Shown: positions 41,658 to 50,459, counted from the first letter of the stretch. The stretch: 64,000 bases of DNA from Methanomassiliicoccaceae archaeon UBA421 (GCA_002498365.1 DAHB01000002.1:47702-111701); one strand, 5' to 3'. The notes: generated by a model not told the origin, from the letters alone. A program made the numbers and translations.

Positions 41658-43679
41658 GTGACCGTCAATGAACGTTTCCGCAGAGGGTCCGGAAGAAAGG
41701 CCCCGCCGGCGCCGGCGGATCGGAAGGTGCCTCCCAAGAACATCGCCAACGGAAAGGAGGTCTGCCGATGGTGCGACGTATGCGGAACGCTTCTGCTGGG
41801 GAGCCGGTGTTCCCGTTGCGGATCTCCGGGAAGGGAGTTCGAGATAAACAGCCCCGGCGACATCCGTCCGTGCTTCGGCGAATCCCGGGAGGCCGTAGCG
41901 GGCCTCTTCAGGGAAGCATTCGGAACATCTCGGCCTATCGACGGCAAGGCGATCTTCCTCAACAAGGTCCCCGGCGAGGACAGGACCGACGAGATAGTAT
42001 CACACGGTACGGTCCTGGGAATAGTCAGATTCGACATGCGCCTCAACAGGCTGGTACTTGAACTCAGACAGCCGGGCGCCGACATGTTCGCAGACGTGGC
42101 AACCCAGAACGTTGTTACATTCGCGGGACTTTCCGGCCACCTGAAGGGCAAGAACATACCGGGTTCGAACATAAACGAGGTCCTGGGTAATTTCCGGGAA
42201 GGCGATACGGTCATCGTGAGGAAGGGCGCAAGGGCAGGGCCGGGGATAGCGTTGGTGTCCAGCGACAACATCGAATATGCGGAAAAAGCCGTTAAAATAC
42301 GCGACCTCAGTCCGGACCCCGAAAGACCCATATCTCCAGATTCCGACATAAGTGAGTTCGTCGAGGCCAATACTTCCCACATGAAGGGCCTAACTTCCGT
42401 TGCTGTCTCGGAGATAAGAGAATCCACCAACGGAAGCAAGCTTCCCGTCACCGTCTCGTTTTCCGGAGGAAAAGATTCTCTGGTCGCCTGCTCCCTGACC
42501 GAGAAGGCCCTCAGGAAGAAGCCCATCCTGCTTTTCATAAACACGGGCATAGAGTTTCCGGACACGGTCGCCTATGTAAGGGAGTTCGCATCCGAAGGGA
42601 GATACGACCTACGCACCGCGGAAGCAGGCACGGCCTTCCTGGACAACGTAGATTCCTTCGGCCCTCCGGCCAAGGACTTCAGATGGTGCTGCAAAGTGTG
42701 CAAGCTGGGGCCGATCACGGAGCTGATTGAGAAAGACTTCCCCCACGGCATCGTTACCGTAGAGGGGAACAGGGCACTGGAGTCCTTCTCGCGTTCCCGC
42801 ACTCCCCTAGTGTCCAAGAATCCCTTCGTTCCCAATCAGACGAACATCAATCCCATACGCTCGTGGCGGTCGGCAGAGATATGGTGCTATATCTGGGGCG
42901 AGGGCCTGAGATATAATCCCCTTTATGCCAAGGACTTCGAGAGGATAGGATGCTATCTTTGCGCATCATGTCTTTCCAGCGAATGGAGGAACACCGGCAG
43001 GATATATCCGGAGCTGTACGATGAATGGGAAAGCTTCCTCCATAGGTACGCGAAAGAAAAAGGTCTTCCCCCGGAGTATGTGGACATGAGCTTCTGGAGA
43101 TGGAAGGCCCTCCCTCCGAAGATGGTGCTTCTGGCGGACCAGCTCGACATACGCCTGAAGCCTGGGTCGGCGTCGGGCATATCCATGAAGGTGCTCAAGG
43201 GAGCGTCGGTATGCGAGGCGGGAGGTTTCTCCGCAGAGGCGGTGGTGACCCTGCCCAGAAACCGCGACTTCTCATATGTGGTGGATGCGCTCCGGACCGT
43301 GGGGGACGTTAAGTACTCGCCGGAATTCGAGATCGCCTTCGTAAGGTCGCTGAAGGGCACCGCCAAGGTCTTCGGCGGCGGACAGGTGTCCGTCACGGCG
43401 ACGTCGCAGAAGAATGCCGAGCTCATGCTGGAAAAAACCGTCAAGGCGATGGTGAGGGCTATGATGTGCACCTCCTGCGGGATCTGCGTGAAGAGCTGCC
43501 ACAAGAACGCGATCAGCATGGCGGGAGGGATGCGCGTCAATCCCGACAGATGCACCTCCTGCGGTAATTGCGAGAGCTCCTGCATGGTGATCCATTACTA
43601 CGACCGCCTGGTCGGGAAGGAGGATCCCCGCAGGAAGCCCGCGCCCCGAGCGTCCGAGCGTGCCAAGGGTTATAAGTGA
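41658..43679 (+). CDS. PAPS-reductase-like PP-loop enzyme fused to zinc ribbon, PUA-like domain and 2x[4Fe-4S] ferredoxin
   Basis: A 673-residue multidomain protein. Residues about 36-55 are a zinc ribbon (CRWCDVCGTLLLGSRCSRCG). About 110-215 form a PUA-like domain. The PP-loop ATPase core has SFSGGKDS near 268-275, with CCKVCK near 337 and CYLCASC near 434. Two ferredoxin motifs lie at the C-terminus (CTSCGICVKSCHKN and CTSCGNCESSC, about 603-640). Such fusions occur in methanogens and are annotated as phosphoadenosine phosphosulfate reductase, but the PUA domain suggests an RNA substrate, for example sulfur transfer to tRNA. Start GTG 41658. Confidence 0.85.
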   Translation: MTVNERFRRGSGRKAPPAPADRKVPPKNIANGKEVCRWCDVCGTLLLGSRCSRCGSPGREFEINSPGDIRPCFGESREAVAGLFREAFGTSRPIDGKAIFLNKVPGEDRTDEIVSHGTVLGIVRFDMRLNRLVLELRQPGADMFADVATQNVVTFAGLSGHLKGKNIPGSNINEVLGNFREGDTVIVRKGARAGPGIALVSSDNIEYAEKAVKIRDLSPDPERPISPDSDISEFVEANTSHMKGLTSVAVSEIRESTNGSKLPVTVSFSGGKDSLVACSLTEKALRKKPILLFINTGIEFPDTVAYVREFASEGRYDLRTAEAGTAFLDNVDSFGPPAKDFRWCCKVCKLGPITELIEKDFPHGIVTVEGNRALESFSRSRTPLVSKNPFVPNQTNINPIRSWRSAEIWCYIWGEGLRYNPLYAKDFERIGCYLCASCLSSEWRNTGRIYPELYDEWESFLHRYAKEKGLPPEYVDMSFWRWKALPPKMVLLADQLDIRLKPGSASGISMKVLKGASVCEAGGFSAEAVVTLPRNRDFSYVVDALRTVGDVKYSPEFEIAFVRSLKGTAKVFGGGQVSVTATSQKNAELMLEKTVKAMVRAMMCTSCGICVKSCHKNAISMAGGMRVNPDRCTSCGNCESSCMVIHYYDRLVGKEDPRRKPAPRASERAKGYK

Positions 43680-43697
43680 CGATCATATCGCAGTGAT

Positions 43698-44405
43698 ATG
43701 GAGCTGACCTTCGGGCTGGCGGCGGCAATAGGCATCGGGCCTGCCATGATAATGATGTACGCCGTTCTCAGGAAGTACACATATCCAGCAGTCAAAAATC
43801 CCTTCTTCAGCGACCCGACGTTCTTCATGCTTTTTGTTATCGGGCTGATCGCAGGGACGGTGCTGTTCTCCGCATACACGTATTTCTGGGGCAGCGAGGT
43901 GGTCAACGCCATATTGTTCGCGGTCCTCGAATGCCTCATACTCCTCGTGGTCCTGAACCTCAAGAGGTTCCACCGTAAATCCGACACGGTCTTCTACGGG
44001 TACGGTCTGGGCCTAGGCCTGGGGGCGACCATGTCCATGGGCATGTCCTACTACCTGCTGCAGCTGGCCGGTTCGGTCGATGCATCGGGCGTCGTGACGC
44101 TGTTGGTGATGGCCATAGCCAAGACGATGGTCCTGGGCGCCGCGGGACTCACCGTGGGCGAGGCCGTGGCTAAGACGAGGATCCTGGAATACACCGCCCA
44201 GGCGGTGCTGGTCAACATGGTATTCCAGCTTGTCCTCGTTCCATGGTTCATGTACCCGGGCCAATCAGGGGCATATCTGGCACTTGTGATGAGCACGGCC
44301 ATAGCCGCGGTCTACTTCTACAAGATGGCCTTCGTGAGCCTCCCCAAGGTGGTGCGCGATGTGCTCAGACAGGAAGGGAAAAAAAGGGACGACATCCCCA
44401 AGTGA
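43698..44405 (+). CDS. Seven- to eight-segment membrane protein of unknown function
   Basis: A 235-residue, very hydrophobic protein with segments near residues 5-25, 40-60, 68-88, 100-118, 130-150, 165-190 and 195-215, glycine-rich turns (YGYGLGLGLGATMSMG) and a basic C-terminal tail (LRQEGKKRDD). It lacks the glutamate motifs of PrsW proteases and the serine motif of rhomboids. It lies 18 bases after the PP-loop fusion gene and is probably cotranscribed. I do not recognise the family. Confidence 0.6.
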   Translation: MELTFGLAAAIGIGPAMIMMYAVLRKYTYPAVKNPFFSDPTFFMLFVIGLIAGTVLFSAYTYFWGSEVVNAILFAVLECLILLVVLNLKRFHRKSDTVFYGYGLGLGLGATMSMGMSYYLLQLAGSVDASGVVTLLVMAIAKTMVLGAAGLTVGEAVAKTRILEYTAQAVLVNMVFQLVLVPWFMYPGQSGAYLALVMSTAIAAVYFYKMAFVSLPKVVRDVLRQEGKKRDDIPK

Positions 44406-44846
44406 TCAGGTCTTGTATCTTCCGGGCTCCGCTTCGAACACAATGCAGAGCTCGATCATGCCTTTGAGGATCCTTTCGGGGTCCCGGGCCTCGATCTTAC
44501 GGACATCATCTATGGTGAAAGTGCCGAATATCTTGGTAAGGCCATGTGCCAGCATCTCCATTTTCTGCTCCGGGTCCGAACATCCCTCATACTTGTATTC
44601 AAGCGTCGATAGAGGATCCGCCTCTTCGATGCGCTTTCTGAGATCGGGATCTTCGGGAGGGGCCTCGAACCCTGTAAGGCGGGCGAGTGCGTCCCTCGCG
44701 GCCTTGGGGTCAGAATCGCTGTAGAGGATCCTGGCACTTCCATTCTGGATTGTTTTTCCGCAGTAAGGGCATTCGGATGTCTCGGACGAAAGGTCGATCA
44801 CCCTCAGGCTTCCGCACGGGCAGGGCGTCACTGCGTATTTCTTCAT
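44406..44846 (-). CDS. Zinc-ribbon protein (DUF1922-like N-terminus)
   Basis: A 146-residue protein. The first 45 residues are a zinc ribbon (CPCGSLRVIDLSSETSECPYCGK) followed by a strand-helix pattern like the small archaeal DUF1922 proteins. The rest is a helical charged domain (EYKYEGCSDPEQKMEMLAHGLTKIF) without known motifs. The ATG at 44846 overlaps the pdaD stop by four bases, so it is the third gene of a PAC2-pdaD operon. Function unknown; nucleic acid or protein binding is plausible. Confidence 0.6.
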   Translation of the reverse strand: MKKYAVTPCPCGSLRVIDLSSETSECPYCGKTIQNGSARILYSDSDPKAARDALARLTGFEAPPEDPDLRKRIEEADPLSTLEYKYEGCSDPEQKMEMLAHGLTKIFGTFTIDDVRKIEARDPERILKGMIELCIVFEAEPGRYKT

Positions 44847-45328
44847 CTGTACTCCGTGAACACGAGGGCCGCGATACAGCATCCGTAGTTGTCAGTGGGT
44901 ATCTTGAGTTCCCTTGTGGCGAAAGAGATCTCCCCCAGCTCTAGGTCCCTGATGCGCCCCATCTCCTTCATCTTCCATCTGAGGTCCTCCCTCAGAGAAT
45001 CCTCGGACCCGTGCAGATGTCCTTCCGCCACATATCCTCCATTCCCGTCCATGCGCATGGCGTAGGCGATCCCGGCGGAGATGGTCTCGCCCTCGCATCC
45101 CCTCATCTGTGCCAGTACGCAGTGGGTCACGGCTCCCATGGGCATATCCTTCCTCTCCGCCGGCACCGCGCCGACAGGGATGACCGAAGAGACGGAAACA
45201 AGGTTCTGCTCCCCTATGCCCGCTGTTATGAGTGCGCGGTCGAACGCGTTCAGGGCCGAAACGGAGCTCACGGCCGAGCTGGAAGTGACGAAGAATTCGG
45301 ACGGTATCAGATACATGTTCCGCACCAA
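44843..45328 (-). CDS. pdaD: Pyruvoyl-dependent arginine decarboxylase
   Basis: A 161-residue proenzyme that cleaves itself to form a pyruvoyl group and makes agmatine from arginine for polyamines and agmatidine. SALNAFDRALITAGIGEQNLVSVSSVIP holds the Ser-Ser cleavage site (serine near residue 48), and MGAVTHCVLAQMRG and ISAGIAYAM follow. Standard length. ATG 45328 or 45316 (MYLIPSEFFVT) can start it. Operon with PAC2 upstream (21-base gap). Confidence 0.92.
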   Translation of the reverse strand: MVRNMYLIPSEFFVTSSSAVSSVSALNAFDRALITAGIGEQNLVSVSSVIPVGAVPAERKDMPMGAVTHCVLAQMRGCEGETISAGIAYAMRMDGNGGYVAEGHLHGSEDSLREDLRWKMKEMGRIRDLELGEISFATRELKIPTDNYGCCIAALVFTEYR

Positions 45329-45349
45329 ATGTGAATCCGGATATAACGG

Positions 45350-46096
45350 TTACCCGTAGATGTGCTGATCTTCGGGCAGGGCCTTCGGAGCATCCGACTC
45401 GCTCTGCGCCCTGATGCGCCTGTCCAGCTCCTCAGCCTCCTGGAACAGCGGAGAGGTGTCCATTCCCTTCAGCTCCGGGATCACCTTCGCAAGCCCGTCG
45501 AGCACGCCGGCCGCCGCTCTGGGGTCAGGAAGCTTCGGGTCGGCCGGACACAGCAGGGTGACGATATCCATCCCCCGCTCCTTTCCCTCGAAAAGCATCA
45601 CTCCCGTCAGTCCTTTGATCATACCGGTCTCCAAAGGCTCGACCCCGAAGGAACCGATCATCTCTCTGGCTCCCGGAGTACTTCCGCATGCGTAAATGAC
45701 GTCGTCCTTGCAGTAGCGTGGTATTCCCTCGAGGCATATGACCTTCTTAACGCCGTAGTCCATGAACATTTCCAGAAGCTCGTCGGTGATGGTATAGCAC
45801 TGGGTTATGTTAGGTGCGATCTCCGAAGTTACCACCATCAGGTCGCTGCAGTTTCTGCTGTCGTCTTTCCTGCACAGCCCGTGGATGCGCACCGGAGGGT
45901 ACGGCTCGCCGTCGATGAGGATACAATATGGGCTCAGCTCGTCCGACGACATCCCCCTGAGGATGGGCATCTTAAGCTCCCTGACGATGTAGCTGGTGAC
46001 GATCGAGCCGACCAGGCCCACCGTGGGGAAGCCGACGATCGCTATGGCGTCGTTGAGCTTGCCGTCGTCGTACCTGAAGACCTTGATGCCGGACAT
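45350..46096 (-). CDS. PAC2-family protein (proteasome assembly chaperone-like)
   Basis: A 248-residue protein with the PAC2 core: AIAIVGFPTVGLVGSIVTSYIVRELKM at the N-terminus, DLMVVTSEIAP, the YTITDELLEMFMDYGVKKVICLEGIPR region and LTGVMLFEGKERGMD. Archaeal PAC2 proteins relate to PbaA/PbaB chaperones and to ATP-grasp-associated proteins; a role in 20S proteasome assembly is proposed but not shown for this subgroup. First gene of a leftward operon with pdaD. Ends in TAA. Confidence 0.85.
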   Translation of the reverse strand: MSGIKVFRYDDGKLNDAIAIVGFPTVGLVGSIVTSYIVRELKMPILRGMSSDELSPYCILIDGEPYPPVRIHGLCRKDDSRNCSDLMVVTSEIAPNITQCYTITDELLEMFMDYGVKKVICLEGIPRYCKDDVIYACGSTPGAREMIGSFGVEPLETGMIKGLTGVMLFEGKERGMDIVTLLCPADPKLPDPRAAAGVLDGLAKVIPELKGMDTSPLFQEAEELDRRIRAQSESDAPKALPEDQHIYG

Positions 46097-46146
46097 GGAA
46101 TGTAATTAACGCCATTCTATTAATCTATTCCACGTTTACGGGGTCG

Positions 46147-47415
46147 ATGAAAGGAATATCGCAATCGAAGACGGACGGAGGGATCCCGGTCATTACGGAC
46201 AGGGTCCCGGGATGCCGCAGCGCGGGATATCTGGTGGCGGTACGGACGGGCTCAAGGGACGAGGACAAGGACGTCATGGGGATATCCCATCTCCTGGAGC
46301 ACGTGGTCTTCAGAAGCACGGAGAGCCGCTCCTCCTATCAGATGGCCAAGGAGATGGAGGGTGCCGGAGGAATGCTAAACGCATTCACCGGAAAAGAGGT
46401 CACCGGATACTACGGTATCACGATAAGCGAGACCTCCGACGTGGCCAAGGAGATGGTATCGGACATAGTGGTAAATCCACTCATCGGGCACGAGGACACG
46501 GAACTGGAGAAGAAGATCGTCCTCCAAGAGCTGAGCATGGTCAAAAACGACCCCGGGTCCTACATATTCGACCTTTTCGATGAAACGATATGGAGGGGCC
46601 ACAAATTGTCCCAGGGCGAAGGGGGCCGCGAGAAGATCGTCGAGAGGCTGACGTCCGAGGACCTTCGCGCATACTATGGGGACAGATACGGCAGGCCGAA
46701 CCTGGCGGTTTTCGCGGTGGGCGATGTGAACGAGAAGGACGCGGTCAGATGGGTCTCCCGAAAGTTCGACGGCATGGAGGCGGCCACCGCACCGAAGCGC
46801 ACGGTGCCACCGGTCCCTAAGCCGAAGTACAAATTCGTTTCCAACAGGGCGGACCATTACCAGGTCGCGCTGGGATTCCCGTCCTGCAGTCCACCGGGCG
46901 ACTCCCGGCATTCCTTGAGGATGCTCTCCGCGGTTCTAGGCGCTGGCACATCATCGAGACTGTTCCAGGAGGTCAGGGAGAAGAACGCTCTCGTCTACTC
47001 CGTCTTCTCGACCGTTGTCCAGAGCACCGACGCATCATACATGGGCATATACATGTCGTCCACGGCCGAGAACGTCGAAAAGTCTGTGGACGCGACGGCC
47101 AAAGTACTTCGCGCATTCCTGGACGAGGGGCTCGAGGACGGCGAGCTGGAGCGCACAAAGAGGCTGGTCAAAGGCGAGCTGATAAGGTCCCAGGAGTCCA
47201 CTGCCCGCAGGATGACCAGCGTCGCTAAGGAGTACATGCTCTCCGGTGGGCTGTATTCCCTGGAGGATGCGATATCCAAAATGGAGGCTGTGACCGAAGA
47301 GGACGTCATGAAGGCGGCCGAAGAGACCATGCGCCCCGCAACCCTGAATGCGGTCATACTGGGAAAGAGCAACAAGAAGCTGAGGGAGATGGAGGTCTGC
47401 GGACCTGATGTCTGA
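46147..47415 (+). CDS. M16-family zinc peptidase (processing-peptidase type)
   Basis: A 422-residue insulinase-fold protein. The inverted zinc motif HxxEH is HLLEH at residues 48-52 and the distal ligand lies in VLQELSM near 128-134. The second half (from about 235, NRADHYQVALGFPSCSPPGDSRHSL, then FSTVVQSTDASYMGIYMSSTAENV) is the inactive M16_C domain. All catalytic residues are present. M16 peptidases are rare in archaea outside Thermoplasmata and some methanogens, so bacterial origin is possible. Confidence 0.9.
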   Translation: MKGISQSKTDGGIPVITDRVPGCRSAGYLVAVRTGSRDEDKDVMGISHLLEHVVFRSTESRSSYQMAKEMEGAGGMLNAFTGKEVTGYYGITISETSDVAKEMVSDIVVNPLIGHEDTELEKKIVLQELSMVKNDPGSYIFDLFDETIWRGHKLSQGEGGREKIVERLTSEDLRAYYGDRYGRPNLAVFAVGDVNEKDAVRWVSRKFDGMEAATAPKRTVPPVPKPKYKFVSNRADHYQVALGFPSCSPPGDSRHSLRMLSAVLGAGTSSRLFQEVREKNALVYSVFSTVVQSTDASYMGIYMSSTAENVEKSVDATAKVLRAFLDEGLEDGELERTKRLVKGELIRSQESTARRMTSVAKEYMLSGGLYSLEDAISKMEAVTEEDVMKAAEETMRPATLNAVILGKSNKKLREMEVCGPDV

Positions 47416-47901
47416 TCAGCCCTTCCTGAACTCGGAGATCAGGTGAAGGACGGCGTTAACCGCGCTCGGTATCGCTGCTTCCACGTCCGGGGTCATGCTC
47501 TCGCTGACCGTCTGTATGTCACAGGCCTCGACGGCCACGTACTTGACGGTCTCGGGCATCATGTCCGGCTCCATCTGCCTTCCGATGGCGATGGCCGTGG
47601 CGAGGTTCACGTCGTGGGCCGACGCCGGGACCACGGTGTGCTCGAAGTGCTCCGGGTCGAAGATCATAACGGTGCCGGGAGGGACGCCGCCGGTGAGTAT
47701 GCTGTCCACGATCACGGCGAAGCGGAAGCCTCTGATCACCGGCAGTATGTCAAGGCCCCCAATGGCCTCCTGCCTGGTCTCGATGTCGGAAATGCCAAGA
47801 TCTCCCACGCGCTCCGCTATCTTCAGTCCGACGGCATCGTCGCTCATGATGGGGCTTCCGAGGCCGACCACCATCGTGGCATCCTTGAGTATCTCAGGCA
47901 T
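47416..47901 (-). CDS. Hydrogenase maturation-type endopeptidase (HycI/FrcD family, M52)
   Basis: A 161-residue protease that trims the C-terminus of [NiFe]-hydrogenase large subunits. VVGLGSPIMSDDAVG (Asp22 as nickel ligand), VIVDSILTGGVPPG (Asp near 61) and the AHDVNLATAI histidine near 88 are the three nickel-sensing sites. The first Asp is preceded by SPIMSD rather than the usual GNxLxxD, a small deviation. The frame runs to 47979, but ATG 47901 fits homologs and a TATA-like GTAATAAC lies about 25 bases before. No hydrogenase subunit gene is in the window. Confidence 0.82.
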   Translation of the reverse strand: MPEILKDATMVVGLGSPIMSDDAVGLKIAERVGDLGISDIETRQEAIGGLDILPVIRGFRFAVIVDSILTGGVPPGTVMIFDPEHFEHTVVPASAHDVNLATAIAIGRQMEPDMMPETVKYVAVEACDIQTVSESMTPDVEAAIPSAVNAVLHLISEFRKG

Positions 47902-47981
47902 CGTCCCCCCGACGGAGTATGAAGTTATTACGTTTCCGCAGCGTGCACAAGGGTTAATACCGCCGAACAACTGACACATCC

Positions 47982-48785
47982 GTGGATATCAGGACCGAGA
48001 CCTATCAGGTCATAAACGGCAAGACGGTCACGAACAGGCAGCTGGAGGTCCTATCCTCGGTGGGAAGGTCCGGAAGCATGACCTCCGCCGCCGCCGAACT
48101 GGGGATCTCGGTGCCGGTAGTGCACAAGTACATCTCTCAGATAGAGGCCGCGGCCGGTATCCCGGTGACCGTTTCCACGCCGGCAGGGACCAGGCTCACC
48201 GCCGCCGGCCGGGAGGTCATCGAAAAACACCAGGCGACCGCCCTCCGGTGCCGTGACGACAGGCGATTCACCATATGCTGCAGCCCGGTGACCGAGGACC
48301 TGATGATGTCCGTAATGTCCGCCCTGAAGATGGCCGACGCCGAGCTCATAATATCCGACGACGAGAACAATCTCAGGATGATGAAGGAGCATACCGCCGA
48401 CTACGCGGTACTGGACGATCCGATGTACCTTTTCGACGCGGAGGAGTTCCAGTGGACCGAGGTCGGCTTCATGGGGATGGTCATGGTGGACAACGGCCCC
48501 TCCTTCATACGTTACCGTTACGGCGCCCAGAGGGTGGCATATATGTATCTGGACTCCGAGGACAGGGAATACACGGTCGATTCCGTTACCTATTCCCTCC
48601 CCGAGCTGCTGGGTTCCAACAAGAGCTTCTTCATCGACGAGTTCCTGCTGGTCAGAAAAGGCCTGAGGCTCAAGAGCGCGGTGGACCCCAAGATGCTCAG
48701 GCATACGATTAACGCCATCTACCGCGCGGAGAACCGCACGATCGCAAAGCTAAACAAGGCCCTTCTATCTAGGCACATAGAATGA
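47982..48785 (+). CDS. ModE/LysR-type transcriptional regulator
   Basis: A 267-residue protein. Residues 15-80 are a winged helix of the ModE/LysR kind (NRQLEVLSSVGRSGSMTSAAAELGISVPVVHKYISQIEAAAG, then the wing with AGTRLTAAGREVIE). The C-terminal part (about 85-260) resembles a short periplasmic-binding-like effector domain (RFTICCSPVTEDLMMSVMSAL, HTADYAVLDDPMYLF). In methanogens such proteins often respond to molybdate or tungstate; the ligand here is unknown. Start GTG 47982. Divergent from the hydrogenase protease gene. Confidence 0.78.
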   Translation: MDIRTETYQVINGKTVTNRQLEVLSSVGRSGSMTSAAAELGISVPVVHKYISQIEAAAGIPVTVSTPAGTRLTAAGREVIEKHQATALRCRDDRRFTICCSPVTEDLMMSVMSALKMADAELIISDDENNLRMMKEHTADYAVLDDPMYLFDAEEFQWTEVGFMGMVMVDNGPSFIRYRYGAQRVAYMYLDSEDREYTVDSVTYSLPELLGSNKSFFIDEFLLVRKGLRLKSAVDPKMLRHTINAIYRAENRTIAKLNKALLSRHIE

Positions 48786-48828
48786 GGGTTTAACTAAAAG
48801 GTTAATACTCTTCGATTTCGGACATGGG

Positions 48829-48838
48829 TTATTATATA
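48829..48838 (+). promoter_or_regulatory. TATA box of hdrCB
   Basis: TTATTATATA lies about 34-43 bases before the hdrC ATG (48872); AAGGTAG (48860-48866) is the ribosome-binding site. The separate promoter shows that hdrCB is its own transcription unit after the regulator gene. Confidence 0.55.
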
Positions 48839-48871
48839 CAATCAAGATAGTGCGATTCCAAGGTAGTACTC

Positions 48872-49366
48872 ATGGTAACACCAAACGTAGATTTTGCAAA
48901 AGAGATCGCGGACGCCGGCGGCGCCGAGGTCAAGATGTGCTTCCAGTGCGGTACCTGCACTGCCAGCTGCCCCTCCGGAAGACAGACCTCTTACAGAGTC
49001 AGAAAACTCATGAGGCAGGCTCAGCTCGGACTGAAAGAACAGATTTTCGAGGGCGAGGACCTGTGGGACTGCACCACATGCTACGCATGTGAGGAGAGGT
49101 GCCCCCGTACCGTCCCCATCGTCGACATAATCATCGCCCTCAGGAACATGGCGGTGGCTGAAGGACACATGTTCGAGAACCACAAGAAGACTGCTCAGTC
49201 CCTTTACGCTATCGGCCACACCGTAAGCATCAACGACAAGGTGAAGGAGCAGAGGAAGGCCCTCGGACTGTCCGCCGAGCCTCCCACGGTGATCGCCAAC
49301 CCCGAGGCAATGGCCCAGCTCAAGAAAGTACTGGCCGCGGCAGGCTTCGAAAAGATAGTGGAGTGA
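48872..49366 (+). CDS. hdrC: Heterodisulfide reductase subunit C
   Basis: A 164-residue iron-sulfur protein with two [4Fe-4S] motifs: CFQCGTCTASCP (Cys23, 26, 29, 33) and CTTCYACEERCP (about 68-79). HdrC passes electrons to HdrB in the soluble HdrABC complex, which reduces the CoM-S-S-CoB heterodisulfide in methanogens without membrane cytochromes. HdrA is not adjacent. hdrB follows after five bases. Confidence 0.93.
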   Translation: MVTPNVDFAKEIADAGGAEVKMCFQCGTCTASCPSGRQTSYRVRKLMRQAQLGLKEQIFEGEDLWDCTTCYACEERCPRTVPIVDIIIALRNMAVAEGHMFENHKKTAQSLYAIGHTVSINDKVKEQRKALGLSAEPPTVIANPEAMAQLKKVLAAAGFEKIVE

Positions 49367-49371
49367 TATAA

Positions 49372-50217
49372 ATGGCAAAATACGCTTTCTTCCTGGGATG
49401 CATCGCGCCTCTCAGATACCCCGGAATCGAGAAATCCACGAGAGTAGTGTGCGAGCACCTTGGGATAGAGCTCGTCGACCTCACCGATGCGAGCTGCTGC
49501 CCGGCGCCCGGTGTCATCAGGGCATTCAGCAGAAAGGCATGGCTCGCCGCGGCCGCAAGGAACCTTGCGCTGGCCGAGAAGATGGAGCTCGATATCGTAA
49601 CGATCTGCAACGGATGCTTCGGATCCCTGTTCGATGCCGCCCATGAGCTCAACCACAACCCCGAGCTGCTCGCCGAGGTCAACGCGATCCTCGCCGAGAT
49701 AGGCATGGAATACAAGGGCACCACCAAGGTCCGCCACTTCGCAGAGGTCCTCTATAACGAAGTAGGCATCGAGAAGCTCAAGGAGAGCATCACGAAGCCC
49801 CTCGACTACAAGGTAGCGACCTTCTACGGGTGCCACTTCCTGAAGCCCAGCAAGTACAAGGCGATCGACGACCCCGAGGATGCACACGTCCTCGACGACC
49901 TCGTTGAGGCCACCGGGGCCCAGAGCATGCCCAGAAGGCAGAAGATGATGTGCTGCGGAGCCGGAGGAGGAGTAAGGTCCGCCCTCGGCGACGTTGCTAT
50001 GAAGCTCACGAAGCAGAACCTCGAAAACATGGTCGAGGGCGGCGCGGAGTACATCGTGGACATCTGTCCGTTCTGCCACCTGCAGTTCGACACCGGAGAG
50101 GGAGAGCTCGGATTCAGCCTCCCCGTGCTCCACCTGTCCCAGCTCTACGGCATCGCCATGGGCATGGACGCGAAGGAGCTCGGTCTCGAAGCGCACAAGG
50201 TGCCCGTAACGCTCTAA
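49372..50217 (+). CDS. hdrB: Heterodisulfide reductase subunit B
   Basis: A 281-residue catalytic subunit with two CCG domains that hold two noncubane [4Fe-4S] clusters. First domain Cys residues: LGCIAP (10), ASCCPAP (42/43), CNGC (83/86). Second: YGCHFLKPS (about 156), MCCGAGGG (about 194/195), CPFC (about 231/234). The set is complete, so it should be active. Followed by a strong terminator. Its product regenerates free CoB and CoM; CoB synthesis genes lie only 4 kb away. Confidence 0.95.
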   Translation: MAKYAFFLGCIAPLRYPGIEKSTRVVCEHLGIELVDLTDASCCPAPGVIRAFSRKAWLAAAARNLALAEKMELDIVTICNGCFGSLFDAAHELNHNPELLAEVNAILAEIGMEYKGTTKVRHFAEVLYNEVGIEKLKESITKPLDYKVATFYGCHFLKPSKYKAIDDPEDAHVLDDLVEATGAQSMPRRQKMMCCGAGGGVRSALGDVAMKLTKQNLENMVEGGAEYIVDICPFCHLQFDTGEGELGFSLPVLHLSQLYGIAMGMDAKELGLEAHKVPVTL

Positions 50218-50225
50218 AACTTCCA

Positions 50226-50260
50226 AGGGGGCGTCCTGCCCCCTCTTTTTTATTTTTTCT
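50226..50260 (+). terminator. Hairpin plus long T-tract after hdrB
   Basis: AGGGGGC (50226-50232) and GCCCCCT (50238-50244) form a perfect seven-base stem with loop GTCCT, followed by CTTTTTTATTTTTTCTT. It starts nine bases after the hdrB stop and is the clearest terminator in the window. Confidence 0.8.
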
Positions 50261-50459
50261 TGGTTTCGGTTGCGGGCGCTTCCGGGCAATGTTAATATAT
50301 GAGCGGTATCAACCATTTTGTAAATAATTTGTACATAAAGGGTAATAAAAATATGCTGGCTATGTATTATTATCTGGTCTTTACAGATAAATGTGCCCCA
50401 CATAGATTTTAATAGGAATATCGAATCACACCTCTTATCACAATCCTTGGAGAATTCTA
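50261..50459 (+). promoter_or_regulatory. AT-rich promoter region of the eS1 gene
   Basis: About 200 AT-rich bases without a gene. GATTTTAATA (50405-50414) lies 46-55 bases before the eS1 ATG and is the best TATA candidate; further AT-rich elements (TTAATATATG near 50292, AATAAAAATATG near 50344) could be additional promoters. TTGGAGAATTCTA contains the ribosome-binding site. Confidence 0.45.

Noticed and set aside
41636..42565. Leftward 309-codon open frame
   Set aside because: Antisense to the zinc ribbon/PUA-like/PP-loop gene; serine-rich shadow without motifs.
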